Of a stretch of 64,000 bases of DNA, positions 28,825 to 38,434 are shown piece by piece. The notes beneath the pieces were generated by a model. The model worked only from the letters and a program-made list of their open reading frames with translations. It did no database searches and had not been told where the DNA came from. Both the position numbers and the translations under genes were made by a program. The first letter of the stretch is position 1, and each line of letters starts with the position of its first letter. Source of the stretch: CAYUVA01 sp964448115 [NCBI: uncultured bacterium] (lineage in GTDB: Bacteria; CAYUVA01); NCBI GenBank assembly GCA_964448115.1, contig CAYUVA010000004.1:62001-126000 (forward strand), written 5' to 3'.

Positions 28825-30999
28825 ATGGAGCTAAAAGGTACAATCGAGCGCATCATTTATGAGAATGAGCACAACAATTACAAGGTTTTCTCCCTGAAAT
28901 CACCGGGCTTTAAACAGCCGATCACCGTAGTCGGTTACCTTTTACCTATTACTCCTGGTGAGGATATCGAAGTAAGTGGCGAGTGGAGGCGACATAAGGA
29001 ATATGGCAAACAGTTCCTGGCCAAGACCTGTCGCACCATAGCCCCTACTACCGAGGCGGGGATACTGAAATACCTGTCCTCCGGGCTTATCAAGGGCATT
29101 GGCAAGGAGTACGCACGAAGACTGGTCTCCAAGTTCGGTGAACAGACGCTGGATATCATCGAGAACCAGCCGAAAAAGCTGCTTACTGTAAACGGGATCG
29201 GTCAGAAGCGCTACCATGCGATAATAGAGGCATGGAGGCAGCAGAGGGCGATCCGAGACATCATGCTTTTTTTGTACTCTGTGAACATCGGCTCCAGCCT
29301 GGCGATGAAGATCTTCAAGAAATACGGCGCAGACTCCATAAGTCTCGTGAAAGCTAACCCATATCAGCTTGCAGTAGATATCAAGGGGATCGGCTTCAAG
29401 ATAGCCGACTCCATCGCAGCCAAGCTCGGCTTGAGCCAGGATTCACCAGATAGGATCAAGGCAGCCCTGGTGCACTGCCTGAATGATGCAGCCGCTGATG
29501 GACATACTATGATGCCACAAGCAGAGCTTCTCGCAAAGGCAAAAGAACTGCTTGAGCTTGATGAGCCGATAATTCTCGATGCTCTCCAGGAGGCAGCGAA
29601 GCAAGACCTGGTGGTGCTGGAGGAGACCAAAAAAGGAAGCGTGATCGTATATCTGAAAGGTTATCACTATGCAGAGAATATGGCTGCGCAAAACCTCGCA
29701 AGACTGATAAATACCCCGCGAAGTATAAGAGAGATCGATATGGCCCGAGCCATCGACTGGGTGGAAAAACAGCATAATATACAGCTCGCTGACAAGCAGA
29801 AGCAAGCAATTCGCATGGCAATCGAAAACAAGGTGATGATCCTGACTGGCGGACCCGGCACCGGCAAGACGACCATCATTCGTTGCATCATATCCATATT
29901 CTCCAAGCTCGGCTTGCGTATTTTGCTGGCAGCCCCAACCGGCAGGGCAGCCAAGCGCATGTCGGAGACTACTGGACATAAGGCGGTAACCATTCACCGC
30001 CTTTTAGGCTTTGAGCCTTCTACCGGCACTTTTAGATACAACCAGGATCATCCCCTGAAGGCGAAGCTATTGATCCTAGATGAGGTCTCCATGATCGATA
30101 TCCTGTTGTTTCATCACTTGCTCAAGGCGATCCACCCAACTGCATCGCTGATCATGGTCGGAGACATGGATCAATTGCCCTCGGTCGGCGCCGGGAATGT
30201 CATTCGAGACCTTATATACTCCAATGCTATACCTACGACTAAGCTGGATCAGATCTTCCGCCAGGCAAAACGCAGCCTGATCGTGCTGAATGCCCACAAG
30301 ATAAATAATGGCGAATTCCCCATTATACCCAAACCGGATAAGGCTAAGAAAAACGACTTCTATTTCATCGAGGACGAGAAAATGGATCATATAGTCGGGA
30401 TGATAGAGTTCTTGGTCTCAAAACGTATCCCGGAACGCTACGGCATACTCCCCCACCAGATCCAGGTGATAACTCCCATGCACAAAGGATTACTGGGAAC
30501 CCACAATCTGAACCAACGATTGCAAGAAAAGATAAATCCGAAAAAGGGAGAATCGATAAACGCCTTTGGCTTCAACTACCGACCAGGGGACCGGGTCATG
30601 CAACTGCAAAATAATTACGATAAGGATGTCTTCAACGGAGACATAGGATTCATCGCCGAGATAGACAACGAATACAGCGAGATCTCGGTCAACTTCTATG
30701 GCAGAAAGGTAACCTACGACCGCTATGATCTCGATCAGCTAACCCTGGCTTATGCGATAACTGTCCATAAGTCCCAAGGAAGCGAATACCCAGCCGTGGT
30801 GGTGCCATACACTGTCTCACATTACATGATGCTGCAAAGGAATTTACTCTACACGGCAATAACCAGGGCGAGAAAGCTGGTGGTTATCATTGGACAGAAA
30901 AAGGCGATATACCTTTCTTTATCGAGAAGCAGCGTGATAAAGCGGCACTCGATGCTGGATCGAAGGCTGATAAAGATCCTCAAGGAAGTGGTACCGTGA
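28825..30999 (+). CDS. recD2: RecD2-like ATP-dependent DNA helicase
   Basis: This 724-residue SF1B helicase, without RecB/RecC partners in view, matches the RecD2 type. Its N-terminal OB-like start is MELKGTIERIIYENEHNNYK. Helix-hairpin-helix repeats cover about 90-210. Walker A is ILTGGPGTGKTTIIRC (about 342), Walker B is LLILDEVSMID, motif III is MVGDMDQLPSVGAGNV, and the C-terminal motif is TLAYAITVHKSQGSEYPAVVVP. RecD2 unwinds DNA 5' to 3' and acts in repair. Its TGA stop is the first triplet of an 8-bp tandem repeat tract. Confidence 0.93.
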   Translation: MELKGTIERIIYENEHNNYKVFSLKSPGFKQPITVVGYLLPITPGEDIEVSGEWRRHKEYGKQFLAKTCRTIAPTTEAGILKYLSSGLIKGIGKEYARRLVSKFGEQTLDIIENQPKKLLTVNGIGQKRYHAIIEAWRQQRAIRDIMLFLYSVNIGSSLAMKIFKKYGADSISLVKANPYQLAVDIKGIGFKIADSIAAKLGLSQDSPDRIKAALVHCLNDAAADGHTMMPQAELLAKAKELLELDEPIILDALQEAAKQDLVVLEETKKGSVIVYLKGYHYAENMAAQNLARLINTPRSIREIDMARAIDWVEKQHNIQLADKQKQAIRMAIENKVMILTGGPGTGKTTIIRCIISIFSKLGLRILLAAPTGRAAKRMSETTGHKAVTIHRLLGFEPSTGTFRYNQDHPLKAKLLILDEVSMIDILLFHHLLKAIHPTASLIMVGDMDQLPSVGAGNVIRDLIYSNAIPTTKLDQIFRQAKRSLIVLNAHKINNGEFPIIPKPDKAKKNDFYFIEDEKMDHIVGMIEFLVSKRIPERYGILPHQIQVITPMHKGLLGTHNLNQRLQEKINPKKGESINAFGFNYRPGDRVMQLQNNYDKDVFNGDIGFIAEIDNEYSEISVNFYGRKVTYDRYDLDQLTLAYAITVHKSQGSEYPAVVVPYTVSHYMMLQRNLLYTAITRARKLVVIIGQKKAIYLSLSRSSVIKRHSMLDRRLIKILKEVVP

Positions 31000-31060
31000 T
31001 ACCGTGATACCGTGATACCGTGATACCGTGATACCGTGATACCGTGATACCGTGATACCG
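30993..31060. repeat. 8-bp tandem repeat (ACCGTGAT), eight and a half units
   Basis: Eight perfect copies of ACCGTGAT and a final ACCG run from 30993 to 31060. The first unit supplies the recD2 stop codon, and the last ends four bases before the GGAAGGA ribosome-binding site of the epimerase gene. Because the unit length is not a multiple of three, copy-number change would alter gene spacing and frame but not the coding part of either gene. Confidence 0.95.
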
Positions 31061-31081
31061 GCGGGAAGGACAATACATGTG

Positions 31082-32068
31082 ATGAAAAAGGTACTTATTA
31101 CCGGTGCTAGCGGATTCGTTGGCTGGCATCTGGCAGTCCGCTGCCAGAAGGATAGCTCAATAGAGCTGCTCCGGCTGCTGGTGCGCGATGCAGGTAAGCT
31201 CGAATCGATGCGCCAGGATCCCAGGGTCGAACTTTTCACCGGAGATATCACCGATCCGTATTCACTGAGCGGCATTGCCGATGATATCGATACATTCATC
31301 CACTGCGCAGCGATAATCGGCTCAGCGAATATAGACGCCGCGACCTATCATAAGGTAAATGTCGCCGGCACAAAGAACATCGCCGCTGAGGCAGTTACCT
31401 CGAAGAGGCTGCGCAGATTCGTTTATGTTAGCACAGTCGGCGTTTATGGTGATATCAAGGATGAAGTCCCTGATGAAAGCTATCCGCCAAAGCCGACCGA
31501 TGACTACGAGCGCAGCAAGCTTCAGGGCGAACAAGAAGCCAGAAGCATCATCCCATCCGAAAAGCTGGTCGTTGTGCGCCCCACTTGGGTCTATGGACCC
31601 GGCGATAACAGGACCGGCAAGCTGATCGATGCTATAGCTAAAAAGCGCTTCCTCATGGTGGGAAGCGGCATGACCAACGAGCATCCGGTCTATGTCTCGG
31701 ACTTGGCAGAGGGTTTATATTTAGCTGCTACACTCGATGGAGCTAAAGGCATTTATAATATAGGCGGCAATGAGGTGATATCAAAAAATAGGCTTTGCAG
31801 TATTATAGCTGATGCTCTGGGGGTGGCGTATCCAAAGCTCAAGCTGCCTGGGTTCATCGCATCACCCGCTGCTTTGATCTTCGATGCAGCAAGCAGGGTG
31901 CTCTGCCGTGAGATGCCCTTTGACTCAAGGAAACTGGGGTTCTTCATTCGCAACAAGGCTTACAGCATTGAAAGGGCGAAAAATGAGCTTGGCTATAAGC
32001 CCAAGATGACTCTTGAGCAGGGCACCAGGTTGGCGGTAAAGCATTACCTTGAATCAGGAAGGTCATGA
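31082..32068 (+). CDS. NAD-dependent epimerase/dehydratase (extended SDR)
   Basis: The 328-residue Rossmann protein has the NAD motif VLITGASGFVGWHLA at the N-terminus and the catalytic Tyr-Lys pair in DDYERSKLQGE, with VSTVGVYG supplying the Ser/Thr. VVRPTWVYGPGD is typical of nucleotide-sugar or 3-beta-hydroxysteroid-type SDRs. A longer frame starts inside the tandem repeat at 31052, but GGAAGGA (31064-31070) favours ATG 31082 or GTG 31079. It overlaps the next gene by 4 bases. The substrate, probably a nucleotide sugar or lipid, is not certain. Confidence 0.85.
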   Translation: MKKVLITGASGFVGWHLAVRCQKDSSIELLRLLVRDAGKLESMRQDPRVELFTGDITDPYSLSGIADDIDTFIHCAAIIGSANIDAATYHKVNVAGTKNIAAEAVTSKRLRRFVYVSTVGVYGDIKDEVPDESYPPKPTDDYERSKLQGEQEARSIIPSEKLVVVRPTWVYGPGDNRTGKLIDAIAKKRFLMVGSGMTNEHPVYVSDLAEGLYLAATLDGAKGIYNIGGNEVISKNRLCSIIADALGVAYPKLKLPGFIASPAALIFDAASRVLCREMPFDSRKLGFFIRNKAYSIERAKNELGYKPKMTLEQGTRLAVKHYLESGRS

Positions 32069-32802
32069 GGCAACGAACCTATAAACATCGGCTTGCATAT
32101 CGGATTTTCACTTATTTTTTTGTGCTTCAACCTTTCGATGCCGCAACATTACAGAACCTCGCCATGCTTGAGGTTACTGCTGATTCCATAGCCTGGGTAA
32201 AAAGAAGCCATGATGGTTGGGTTATCGAGCGATCCTATGCTCCCCAAGATGCAACAAGGGTAGCTCGCTTCAAAACCAGCGGGTGGATACTAGTCCCCAC
32301 CGCATATTTCAGCGTATTCTTGTGGCTCAGGTTACTCAACCTGTGCAAGGTCTCCCTGCTCAACGCAAGAGGCGAGGCTTGTAGCATTCGACCAAGGCCC
32401 TATAGTTTCTTTGCCTCGCAATTTTACTACTTTATACGCCATCGATATCGCCGGCTGCGAGATTACCTGCTCGAGGTGATCTATGGTAAACGGCGGATGC
32501 CTGGATGGCTTGCAGGTTTTGCGATCCCGCTGGCAAGGCTTTCTAGGTTTTTCCTCGATATCTCAGCGCGATTGTTGAATTTGCTGCTTGCGCCTTATGT
32601 TGGCGGTAGCGGCAGCCTCAGCTCACTGAAAGGGGGGTTCTTGCTCGCCTTGATTGGATTTGCCAGGGGAGTAGGTCTGTTATTATATGCATTTTTAGTC
32701 ATTCCTTTGTTAATGGTCATGTTGGGATTTATATCCTTATTCTTCTTGGTCTCTCGGCTCATAACAAGAAAGGGAAAGATCCAGGTAGGAGGCGGTTGTT
32801 GA
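32065..32802 (+). CDS. uncharacterised membrane protein
   Basis: I do not recognise this 245-residue protein. It has hydrophobic stretches near residues 73-92, 150-165, 188-210 and 215-235 and is rich in Arg and aromatic residues (YYFIRHRYRRLRDYLLEVIYGKR in outline), so it is probably an inner-membrane protein with a cytoplasmic basic loop. It overlaps the epimerase gene by 4 bases (ATGA) and the dusB start (TTGA), so it belongs to that operon and may assist the epimerase in modifying a membrane-bound product. Confidence 0.6.
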   Translation: MRQRTYKHRLAYRIFTYFFVLQPFDAATLQNLAMLEVTADSIAWVKRSHDGWVIERSYAPQDATRVARFKTSGWILVPTAYFSVFLWLRLLNLCKVSLLNARGEACSIRPRPYSFFASQFYYFIRHRYRRLRDYLLEVIYGKRRMPGWLAGFAIPLARLSRFFLDISARLLNLLLAPYVGGSGSLSSLKGGFLLALIGFARGVGLLLYAFLVIPLLMVMLGFISLFFLVSRLITRKGKIQVGGGC

Positions 32803-33782
32803 GTCTTCTTCAGCCTTTACAGTTGAGTACCTGCACACTTAAGAACAATATCCTCCTGGCACCGATGGATGGGATAACCAATGCTCCCTTTCGATTACTT
32901 TGCTTCGAGTTCGGCGCGGGAGCCACCTATACCGAGATGATAAACGCGGTTGCCCTAAGCAGGAGGGTTCCGGCTACCATGGCGAGAATTGAGCGAGCTG
33001 ATGGCGAGGGTATTGTTATCGCTCAGTTATCAGGCAGAGAGCCGGGATCTTTTTTCAAAGCTGCGCTTGTTTTGGAAGAGGCTGGCTTCAATGGGATCGA
33101 TATCAACATGGGGTGTCCAGCTAAGCGCATTGCAGGCAAGGGCTGTGGCGCTGCTCTTCTAAGGGAACCGAAGCTAGCGCTTGAGATAGTTCATGCCGTA
33201 GTGGAGGCGGTAAAGCTGCCAGTTACTATCAAGCTGCGCAGCGGATGGGATGAGGACACGATAAACGGGCTGTCGATTTGCACAGAAGCGCAGCGCCTTG
33301 GCATCGCTGGCGTAGCTCTACATCCCCGCACGAAAAAGCAGGGCTTCGGTGGCAAGGCTGACTGGAGCCTGATAGGCGAATTCAAGGAGGCTCTTAGTAT
33401 TCCGGTGATCGGTAGCGGCGACCTTTTTACTCCCCAGGATGTGCAGCGAATGCTCAAAGAGACCGGCTGCGACGGGGTCATGATCGCACGCGGAGCCATC
33501 GGAAATCCGTGGATATTCAACCAGACCATCGAGCTGCTTGAAAGCGGTGGAACATGCCCGGTAGTAAATGCTGGGTTACGGGAGCGGTTGCGGGTGGTTC
33601 TCAGGCATCTTGAGCTATTGGAACAGCATATAAAATACCGGGTAGCCGGGCGCTTCAAGTATCATGTCAAGGGTTATTTCAAGGGATTAACCGGCGCATC
33701 GAGGCTGCGTAACGATTTATACAAGTGCAAAGAGGTTGCTGCCATGAAGGAGATTCTTTTATCCTATTTCAGAAATTATTAA
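32799..33782 (+). CDS. dusB: tRNA-dihydrouridine synthase (DusB-like)
   Basis: This FMN enzyme reduces uridines in tRNA. The N-terminus reads NNILLAPMDGITNAPFRLLC, the catalytic Cys lies in INMGCPAKRIAGKGCGAALL, and GDLFTPQDV with DGVMIARGAIGNPWIF forms the phosphate-binding end of the barrel. The length (327) is normal. AGGAGG at 32787-32792 favours TTG 32799 over TTG 32796. The start TTGA overlaps the upstream stop. Confidence 0.93.
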   Translation: MSLLQPLQLSTCTLKNNILLAPMDGITNAPFRLLCFEFGAGATYTEMINAVALSRRVPATMARIERADGEGIVIAQLSGREPGSFFKAALVLEEAGFNGIDINMGCPAKRIAGKGCGAALLREPKLALEIVHAVVEAVKLPVTIKLRSGWDEDTINGLSICTEAQRLGIAGVALHPRTKKQGFGGKADWSLIGEFKEALSIPVIGSGDLFTPQDVQRMLKETGCDGVMIARGAIGNPWIFNQTIELLESGGTCPVVNAGLRERLRVVLRHLELLEQHIKYRVAGRFKYHVKGYFKGLTGASRLRNDLYKCKEVAAMKEILLSYFRNY

Positions 33783-33872
33783 TAATATTATCAATTCCTG
33801 CTGGATAAATTCTTCAAGGCTGGAAAAATTGTCAATGGATGTAGAGTGAAAATATGTATATAATAAATATAT

Positions 33873-35279
33873 ATGAGCGAAAAGGATCACAGAACCCAAA
33901 AGGCTGGCGGTGAAAGGATACTGGTAGTCGATGATGAGGAGTCGATTCGAAGGGTTCTCTCGGTCATCCTGAGCAAGGAGAACTTCCTGGTCGATGTAGC
34001 CTCAGGTGGGGTAGAGGCGATAAAGAAAGCCTCATACAATACTTATGATCTGGTGATCTGCGATATTCGTATGTCAGAGATGGATGGCTTCAAGGTGCTG
34101 AATGAGCTAAAGAAGCTCCCCAATGCGCCAACGGTTATATTGATGACCGCCTTTGGCAGCCTGGAGACGGCTATCGAGGCGATCCGATCTGGAGCTTACG
34201 ACTACTTCTCCAAGCCGATCAATGCTAAGGAGATGCTGCATAGGGTTTTTAAGGCGCTTGAACAGCGCAATCTAAGCAAGGACTTCGAGAGTCTCAATGA
34301 GGAATTCCAAAGAAGGTACGGCTTGGATAATATCATCGGCAAAAGCTCCCTAATGCAAGAGATCTACTGCAAGGTGTTGCGTGTAGCCCGCTACAAGAGC
34401 ACAGTGCTCATCAGCGGTGAAAGCGGTACAGGTAAGGAGCTTGTAGCCAGAGCCATCCACTACCACTCATCTCGTTCTAATAAAAGGTTTTTGGCTATCA
34501 ACTGCGGTGCTCTTCCAGGCGATCTGTTGGAGAGCGAGCTATTCGGTCATGTTAAGGGTGCCTTCTCTGGTGCTATAGTAACCAAGCGTGGTCTATTCGA
34601 GGAGGCGAATGGTGGCACGCTGCTGCTCGATGAGGTGGGAGAGCTATGTCCATCATCTCAGGTTAAGCTTTTACGGGTGCTTCAGGAAGGTGAGGTCAGG
34701 CGTGTGGGTGGTAACGAGATGATCAATATCGATGTAAGAGTGATAGCCTCTACGGAGAAAGACCTGAGTGAGGAGGTTACCCGTGGCACCTTCAGGGAAG
34801 GCTTGTACTACAGGCTGAATGTGGTATCTATTCATATCCCCCCGCTGCGTGCCCGCAAGGAGGATATACCTCTTCTGGTGAAGCATTTTATAGAGAAATA
34901 CTGCCGCGAGAATAATCGCCCCTTGCTTGACTTTTCCAAGGAAGCGCTTGAGATGGTAATGGACTACCAGTGGCCGGGCAATGTGCGCGAGCTGGAGAAT
35001 GCCATAGAGAGGGCAGTGGTGCTTGCCGATGGAAGCAGCATCACACCAAGAGATCTCCCCCTTCATATAACTGAGATGCAAAAAAAGATAACCGTCTCCA
35101 TTCCCGAGAGTTATTATAACCTGAAGAAGGTGCTGGTAGATGTTACCAGCACAGTAGAGAAACAGATGATCTTGCGCGCCCTCCGAAAGACCGAAGGAAA
35201 CCGCACCAGGGCTGCCCGGCTGCTCGGCATATCCCATAGATCACTCATGTACAAGATAAAGGATTACGAAATAAACTAA
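33873..35279 (+). CDS. sigma-54-dependent response regulator, NtrC/PilR family
   Basis: The 468-residue protein has a receiver domain (about 15-130; ILVVDDEESIRRVL, acceptor Asp in DLVICDIRMSEMDG, LMTAFGSLETA, KPI). A sigma-54-interacting AAA+ domain follows (about 155-385; Walker A GESGTGKELVAR, sigma-54 loop GAFSGA, LLLDEVGEL, RLNVVSIHIPPLR). A Fis-type HTH lies at the end (NRTRAARLLGISHRSLMYKIKDY). It activates sigma-54 promoters when phosphorylated. No histidine kinase gene adjoins it, so it is an orphan regulator here. A sigma-54-like promoter precedes the pilin gene 8 kb downstream, which makes a PilR-like role attractive but unproven. Confidence 0.92.
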   Translation: MSEKDHRTQKAGGERILVVDDEESIRRVLSVILSKENFLVDVASGGVEAIKKASYNTYDLVICDIRMSEMDGFKVLNELKKLPNAPTVILMTAFGSLETAIEAIRSGAYDYFSKPINAKEMLHRVFKALEQRNLSKDFESLNEEFQRRYGLDNIIGKSSLMQEIYCKVLRVARYKSTVLISGESGTGKELVARAIHYHSSRSNKRFLAINCGALPGDLLESELFGHVKGAFSGAIVTKRGLFEEANGGTLLLDEVGELCPSSQVKLLRVLQEGEVRRVGGNEMINIDVRVIASTEKDLSEEVTRGTFREGLYYRLNVVSIHIPPLRARKEDIPLLVKHFIEKYCRENNRPLLDFSKEALEMVMDYQWPGNVRELENAIERAVVLADGSSITPRDLPLHITEMQKKITVSIPESYYNLKKVLVDVTSTVEKQMILRALRKTEGNRTRAARLLGISHRSLMYKIKDYEIN

Positions 35280-35322
35280 GTCCCCGTAGCCGCAAACAAC
35301 AAACCCTGTCAGCCCGAGCGGA

Positions 35323-35382
35323 GTCCCGATTTTTTAAGAAAAATCGGGACAACTCGGTAGCGCTGACATCGTCAGCGCTACC
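35323..35382. repeat. two adjacent perfect inverted repeats
   Basis: GTCCCGATTTTT (35323-35334) pairs with AAAAATCGGGAC (35339-35350) over a 4-base loop. Six bases later GGTAGCGCTGAC (35356-35367) pairs with GTCAGCGCTACC (35371-35382) over a 3-base loop. Both have 12-bp perfect stems. They follow the regulator gene by 44 bases. The first could terminate transcription in either direction, and the pair also looks like a dispersed repeat unit. The rest of the gap up to 35602 shows no further gene. Confidence 0.8.
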
Positions 35383-35602
35383 TTGCTCCTTTGTGAAATG
35401 GTTAATGTTAGGAGTAACCTCTAAGGAGTGATTCTTATTATTAAGCCCAGCGCAAGCCGGTGTGGAACTCGTAATGACAGTTTAGGATTGAAAATTATCA
35501 CACGCGAAAGTGCATTATCACTAGGAAAGCAATCAAAACAGTAATCAATTGTAGTCCTTGCTATCTTTTGATGATAATAAGTATAAGTACTATAATGTGT
35601 TT

Positions 35603-37477
35603 ATGAGATTTCGTAAAATAACATTGGTGTCAGTGGTATTACTCTTTGTATTTCATCAAGTTGCTACCGTTGATGCAGCCGATGTTCAAGGCAGCGCTTA
35701 CCTTATAGATGAAATAAATCATGCCGGGATCTGCGTAACCATTGCAGATCTCGACTTTGTACCCACTCTCGGTTGGGTGGGGATTTTAATGCTATTGATC
35801 GCATTGAGTATATTGATCTTACGCACCGAGCGAAAGAGATTTTATCTTCCAATATCGATAATATTAATCGCTCAAAGCTTTCTCGGAGCAGCGTTTATCA
35901 GAAGCACTGTAACTAACTATTATGGGGTTTACAGCTTCGATGACATTCCAGAGGGTGAATATCGGCTCAGCGCTTATATGTATCGTGGTTATACCAATGC
36001 AGCAATACCCAGGATCCATGTTCCACAAGATGGAGTAGTTCAGGCTCCGAGGATGCTGCTTTATCCCCATACACCGACCAATACAGCCACTTGGACAAGG
36101 ACACCGACTCCAACTGCAACCAGCACGCCTTCTGCAACTATGACGCGAACCTCGACACCAACTGCGACAATCACCCCGAGCCGTACACCTACTGCGACAA
36201 TCACCCCGACCTTTATTCCCACCAGTACCCCAGTCCATTCGAGCACACCGACTAGCACCCCAACTATACATCTCGCCCCGACATCTACTCCAACTGGAAC
36301 CAGTACAGAGATCCCAACCAACACACCAACTGCGACATTTACCCAACCGCCTACTAGTCAGAAATGGATAAAGGTTATCGGGGGTGTGGGCAGCAATGAT
36401 GGGGCATACTCTGTGGCATGTACAAACGATGGCGGTTATATAGTTGCAGGCTATACGGGAATATCGGGGAATACAGATGTATGGGTGATAAAACTGGACG
36501 CTTCGGGAAATGTGCAGTGGAATCGTGCTTACGGGGGAAGCGGAAATGATGAGGGATATTCAATTATACAGACGCAGGATGGCGGTTATGCAATAGCAGG
36601 ATATACTCGTTCCTACGGCGCTGGTCAAAGTGATATCTGGGTAATAAAAACCGACAACCAGGGCAATATGCAGTGGAATAAAACTATCGGGGGAGCGGAG
36701 TGGGATAAGGCTTACGGAATAATCCAGACGAGCGATATGGGATACTTGGTTAGTGGAAATGTTAATAATCCTTCGAACGCTTGTTTGATCAAACTTAGTC
36801 ATTCTGGAGATCTTGTTTTCAATAAGAATTATGGCGGCTCAGATACCGAATGCTTTTATGAAGTAATTCAGATTCCTAATGATGATTTTGTTGCTATTGG
36901 CTTTACGACCTCTTATGGGCAAGGCTCCCAAGATTTCTATTTAGTGAGGTGCGAACAGAATGGCAACAAGTTGTGGCAGAGAACCTTTGGAGGGATTTCA
37001 ATTGATTGGGGAAGAAGTCTAAAATATACGAATGATGATGGATTTATATGTATCGGACATACAAGTTCCTTCGGGGTTAGCATAAGAGATATATTTCTTG
37101 TAAAAACTAATCATAATGGTGAAATTGTATGGCAGAAAACTATGGGGGGCGCATTTCATGATTGTGGATATTATGTTGACATAATAAATAATAATGGATT
37201 CATTTTAACCGGTTGGTCTACTTCATTCTCTGAAACCCAGGATGTTTTTCTCATTAAGACCGATGCCAATGGCGAAGCAGTATGGGGAAAACTATTCGAT
37301 TATAATAACTACCAGGATATAGGACATTGTGTGAAAAACACTCCTGATGGTGGTTATATCATCGCTGGAAGGACTAGCTTCAATGGTGGGTGTGCTTTTA
37401 TAATAAAGACTGATTCTGAGGGGAATATCGACCATAATATAGGGGTAAAGGATTTGAATATGAATTTGTTGGAGTAA
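35603..37477 (+). CDS. surface protein: split carboxypeptidase-regulatory-like domain, Thr/Pro linker, repeat domain
   Basis: From ATG 35603 (624 residues) the protein starts with a signal peptide ([17 protein letters not shown]), which makes the upstream ATG at 35558 unlikely. Residues about 25-47 ([20 protein letters not shown]) and about 100-130 ([20 protein letters not shown]) look like the two halves of a carboxypeptidase D regulatory-type domain. They are separated by [20 protein letters not shown] and a second hydrophobic stretch. The VPTLG motif, helix and RTERKR recall an IPTL-CTERM sorting signal but lie near the N-terminus. A Thr/Pro linker covers about 155-252. The remainder is about seven repeats of some 52 residues ([26 protein letters not shown]), probably a beta-propeller. 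The ligand is unknown. Confidence 0.75.
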   Translation: MRFRKITLVSVVLLFVFHQVATVDAADVQGSAYLIDEINHAGICVTIADLDFVPTLGWVGILMLLIALSILILRTERKRFYLPISIILIAQSFLGAAFIRSTVTNYYGVYSFDDIPEGEYRLSAYMYRGYTNAAIPRIHVPQDGVVQAPRMLLYPHTPTNTATWTRTPTPTATSTPSATMTRTSTPTATITPSRTPTATITPTFIPTSTPVHSSTPTSTPTIHLAPTSTPTGTSTEIPTNTPTATFTQPPTSQKWIKVIGGVGSNDGAYSVACTNDGGYIVAGYTGISGNTDVWVIKLDASGNVQWNRAYGGSGNDEGYSIIQTQDGGYAIAGYTRSYGAGQSDIWVIKTDNQGNMQWNKTIGGAEWDKAYGIIQTSDMGYLVSGNVNNPSNACLIKLSHSGDLVFNKNYGGSDTECFYEVIQIPNDDFVAIGFTTSYGQGSQDFYLVRCEQNGNKLWQRTFGGISIDWGRSLKYTNDDGFICIGHTSSFGVSIRDIFLVKTNHNGEIVWQKTMGGAFHDCGYYVDIINNNGFILTGWSTSFSETQDVFLIKTDANGEAVWGKLFDYNNYQDIGHCVKNTPDGGYIIAGRTSFNGGCAFIIKTDSEGNIDHNIGVKDLNMNLLE

Positions 37478-37846
37478 TATCGCCCTTGATCTGGCGTTTG
37501 CATGTTTTCTTTTTTTGTTTTATATGTTATAGTAGGTTGGTAAATACAGTATTGATCCTTGAAAAGATAGGTCCTATCCGAAGCGATTTTAGTCGAGTAA
37601 TTGGTGCTGAAAAACGCTTGACATAACTTTTTGGATATGCTTTAATAGTTACCGAGAGATAAAAAGATCCTGCAAGGAGGGAAAATCCAACTTTTTCCTT
37701 GACTTGACGGGTTGAAAGCGATAAGCTATAGGTTAGCTAATGGAAGTAAAAGGAAATAATCCTCGAAGGGCTTTGGATCTCCAGAGCTTTCAAGAGGTGT
37801 TGACAAGGAGAACTTTTAAATCTTTCTTAAGGAGGATAGTAGGAAA
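37478..37846. other. 369-base intergenic leader region
   Basis: This gap holds a predicted promoter at 37618-37646 and then about 195 transcribed bases before the next start. That is long enough for a structured leader, but I recognise no known riboswitch. A short CGCC/GGCG hairpin followed by T-rich sequence near 37483-37522 may end the upstream transcript. Confidence 0.5.
37618..37646 (+). promoter_or_regulatory. predicted sigma-70 promoter
   Basis: TTGACA (37618-37623) and TTTAAT (37641-37646) have a 17-base spacer. The promoter would drive the small secreted protein gene at 37847 and probably the lipoprotein gene behind it. Confidence 0.55.
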
Positions 37847-38407
37847 ATGAAGAAAACCATGGTTCTCACTTTTGCCCTACTTATTCTGAGCACAGGAATG
37901 GCTTTTGCTGTCGAGAAGGACTTTACCGCCCCGGCAAGCAATGTAATGGCTTACATAGCCTCCATAGCCAAGAATGTGGATCAGAACAGCGTCTCCTTTG
38001 AGCAACTGGCTCAGCAGTTCATCTGGAACAATGCTGAGAAGGTTAGCGTCAAGGGTGATGCAAAGGGACCGAATCGTCCGTTCATCTATGTCGGCGGTTA
38101 CTGGGACACCCAGGTAAGCTGGAGCGAGGGCGGATACCTCCGCTTTATCGTCTATGTAACAGACCCCGACGGACCGCAGAACACAGAGATTAGGGAAGTT
38201 CGCGTTTACTTCGGCGGACAGCCGACCGAGCTTCTACTCCTGGACAATGGTCAGTCCGGTGATTTCGCAGCCGGCGATGGCGTCTATGGATTCCACATGG
38301 ATGTCCCGCCCGAGACTCTGCCTGCCGGACAGTATCTGCTCGAGGTAGTCGCAACCGATGTTGACGGCAACACGAGCGACATGTGGCCCTATCTAACCAT
38401 TAACTAG
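37847..38407 (+). CDS. small secreted protein consisting of one beta-sandwich (choice-of-anchor X-like) domain
   Basis: The 186-residue protein has a clear signal peptide (1-21, ending GMAFA) and a strong ribosome-binding site (TAAGGAGGATAG). After a polar helical stretch (about 22-70), the domain runs from FIYVGGYWDTQVSW to DMWPYLTIN. It contains LLDNGQSGDFAAGDGVYGF and AGQYLLEVVATDVDGN, the pattern of secreted Ig-like modules with an AGDGVY turn. The same domain ends the 1686-residue protein and opens the GH31 enzyme. Here it stands alone, so it may be a partner or anchor subunit. The function is unknown. Confidence 0.8.
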   Translation: MKKTMVLTFALLILSTGMAFAVEKDFTAPASNVMAYIASIAKNVDQNSVSFEQLAQQFIWNNAEKVSVKGDAKGPNRPFIYVGGYWDTQVSWSEGGYLRFIVYVTDPDGPQNTEIREVRVYFGGQPTELLLLDNGQSGDFAAGDGVYGFHMDVPPETLPAGQYLLEVVATDVDGNTSDMWPYLTIN

Positions 38408-38434
38408 AAAAAGCCAGCTAAAGACTGCTAGCAG

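Noticed and set aside
30993-31060. Possible CRISPR array
   Set aside because: The units are 8 bp and directly joined, without spacers; it is a simple tandem repeat.
31052-31081. Earlier epimerase start within the tandem repeat
   Set aside because: The ribosome-binding site at 31064-31070 lies inside that extension and fits the later start.
35558-35602. Upstream start adding MLSFDDNKYKYYNVF to the surface protein
   Set aside because: It would bury the signal peptide behind a charged stretch; ATG 35603 gives a normal signal.
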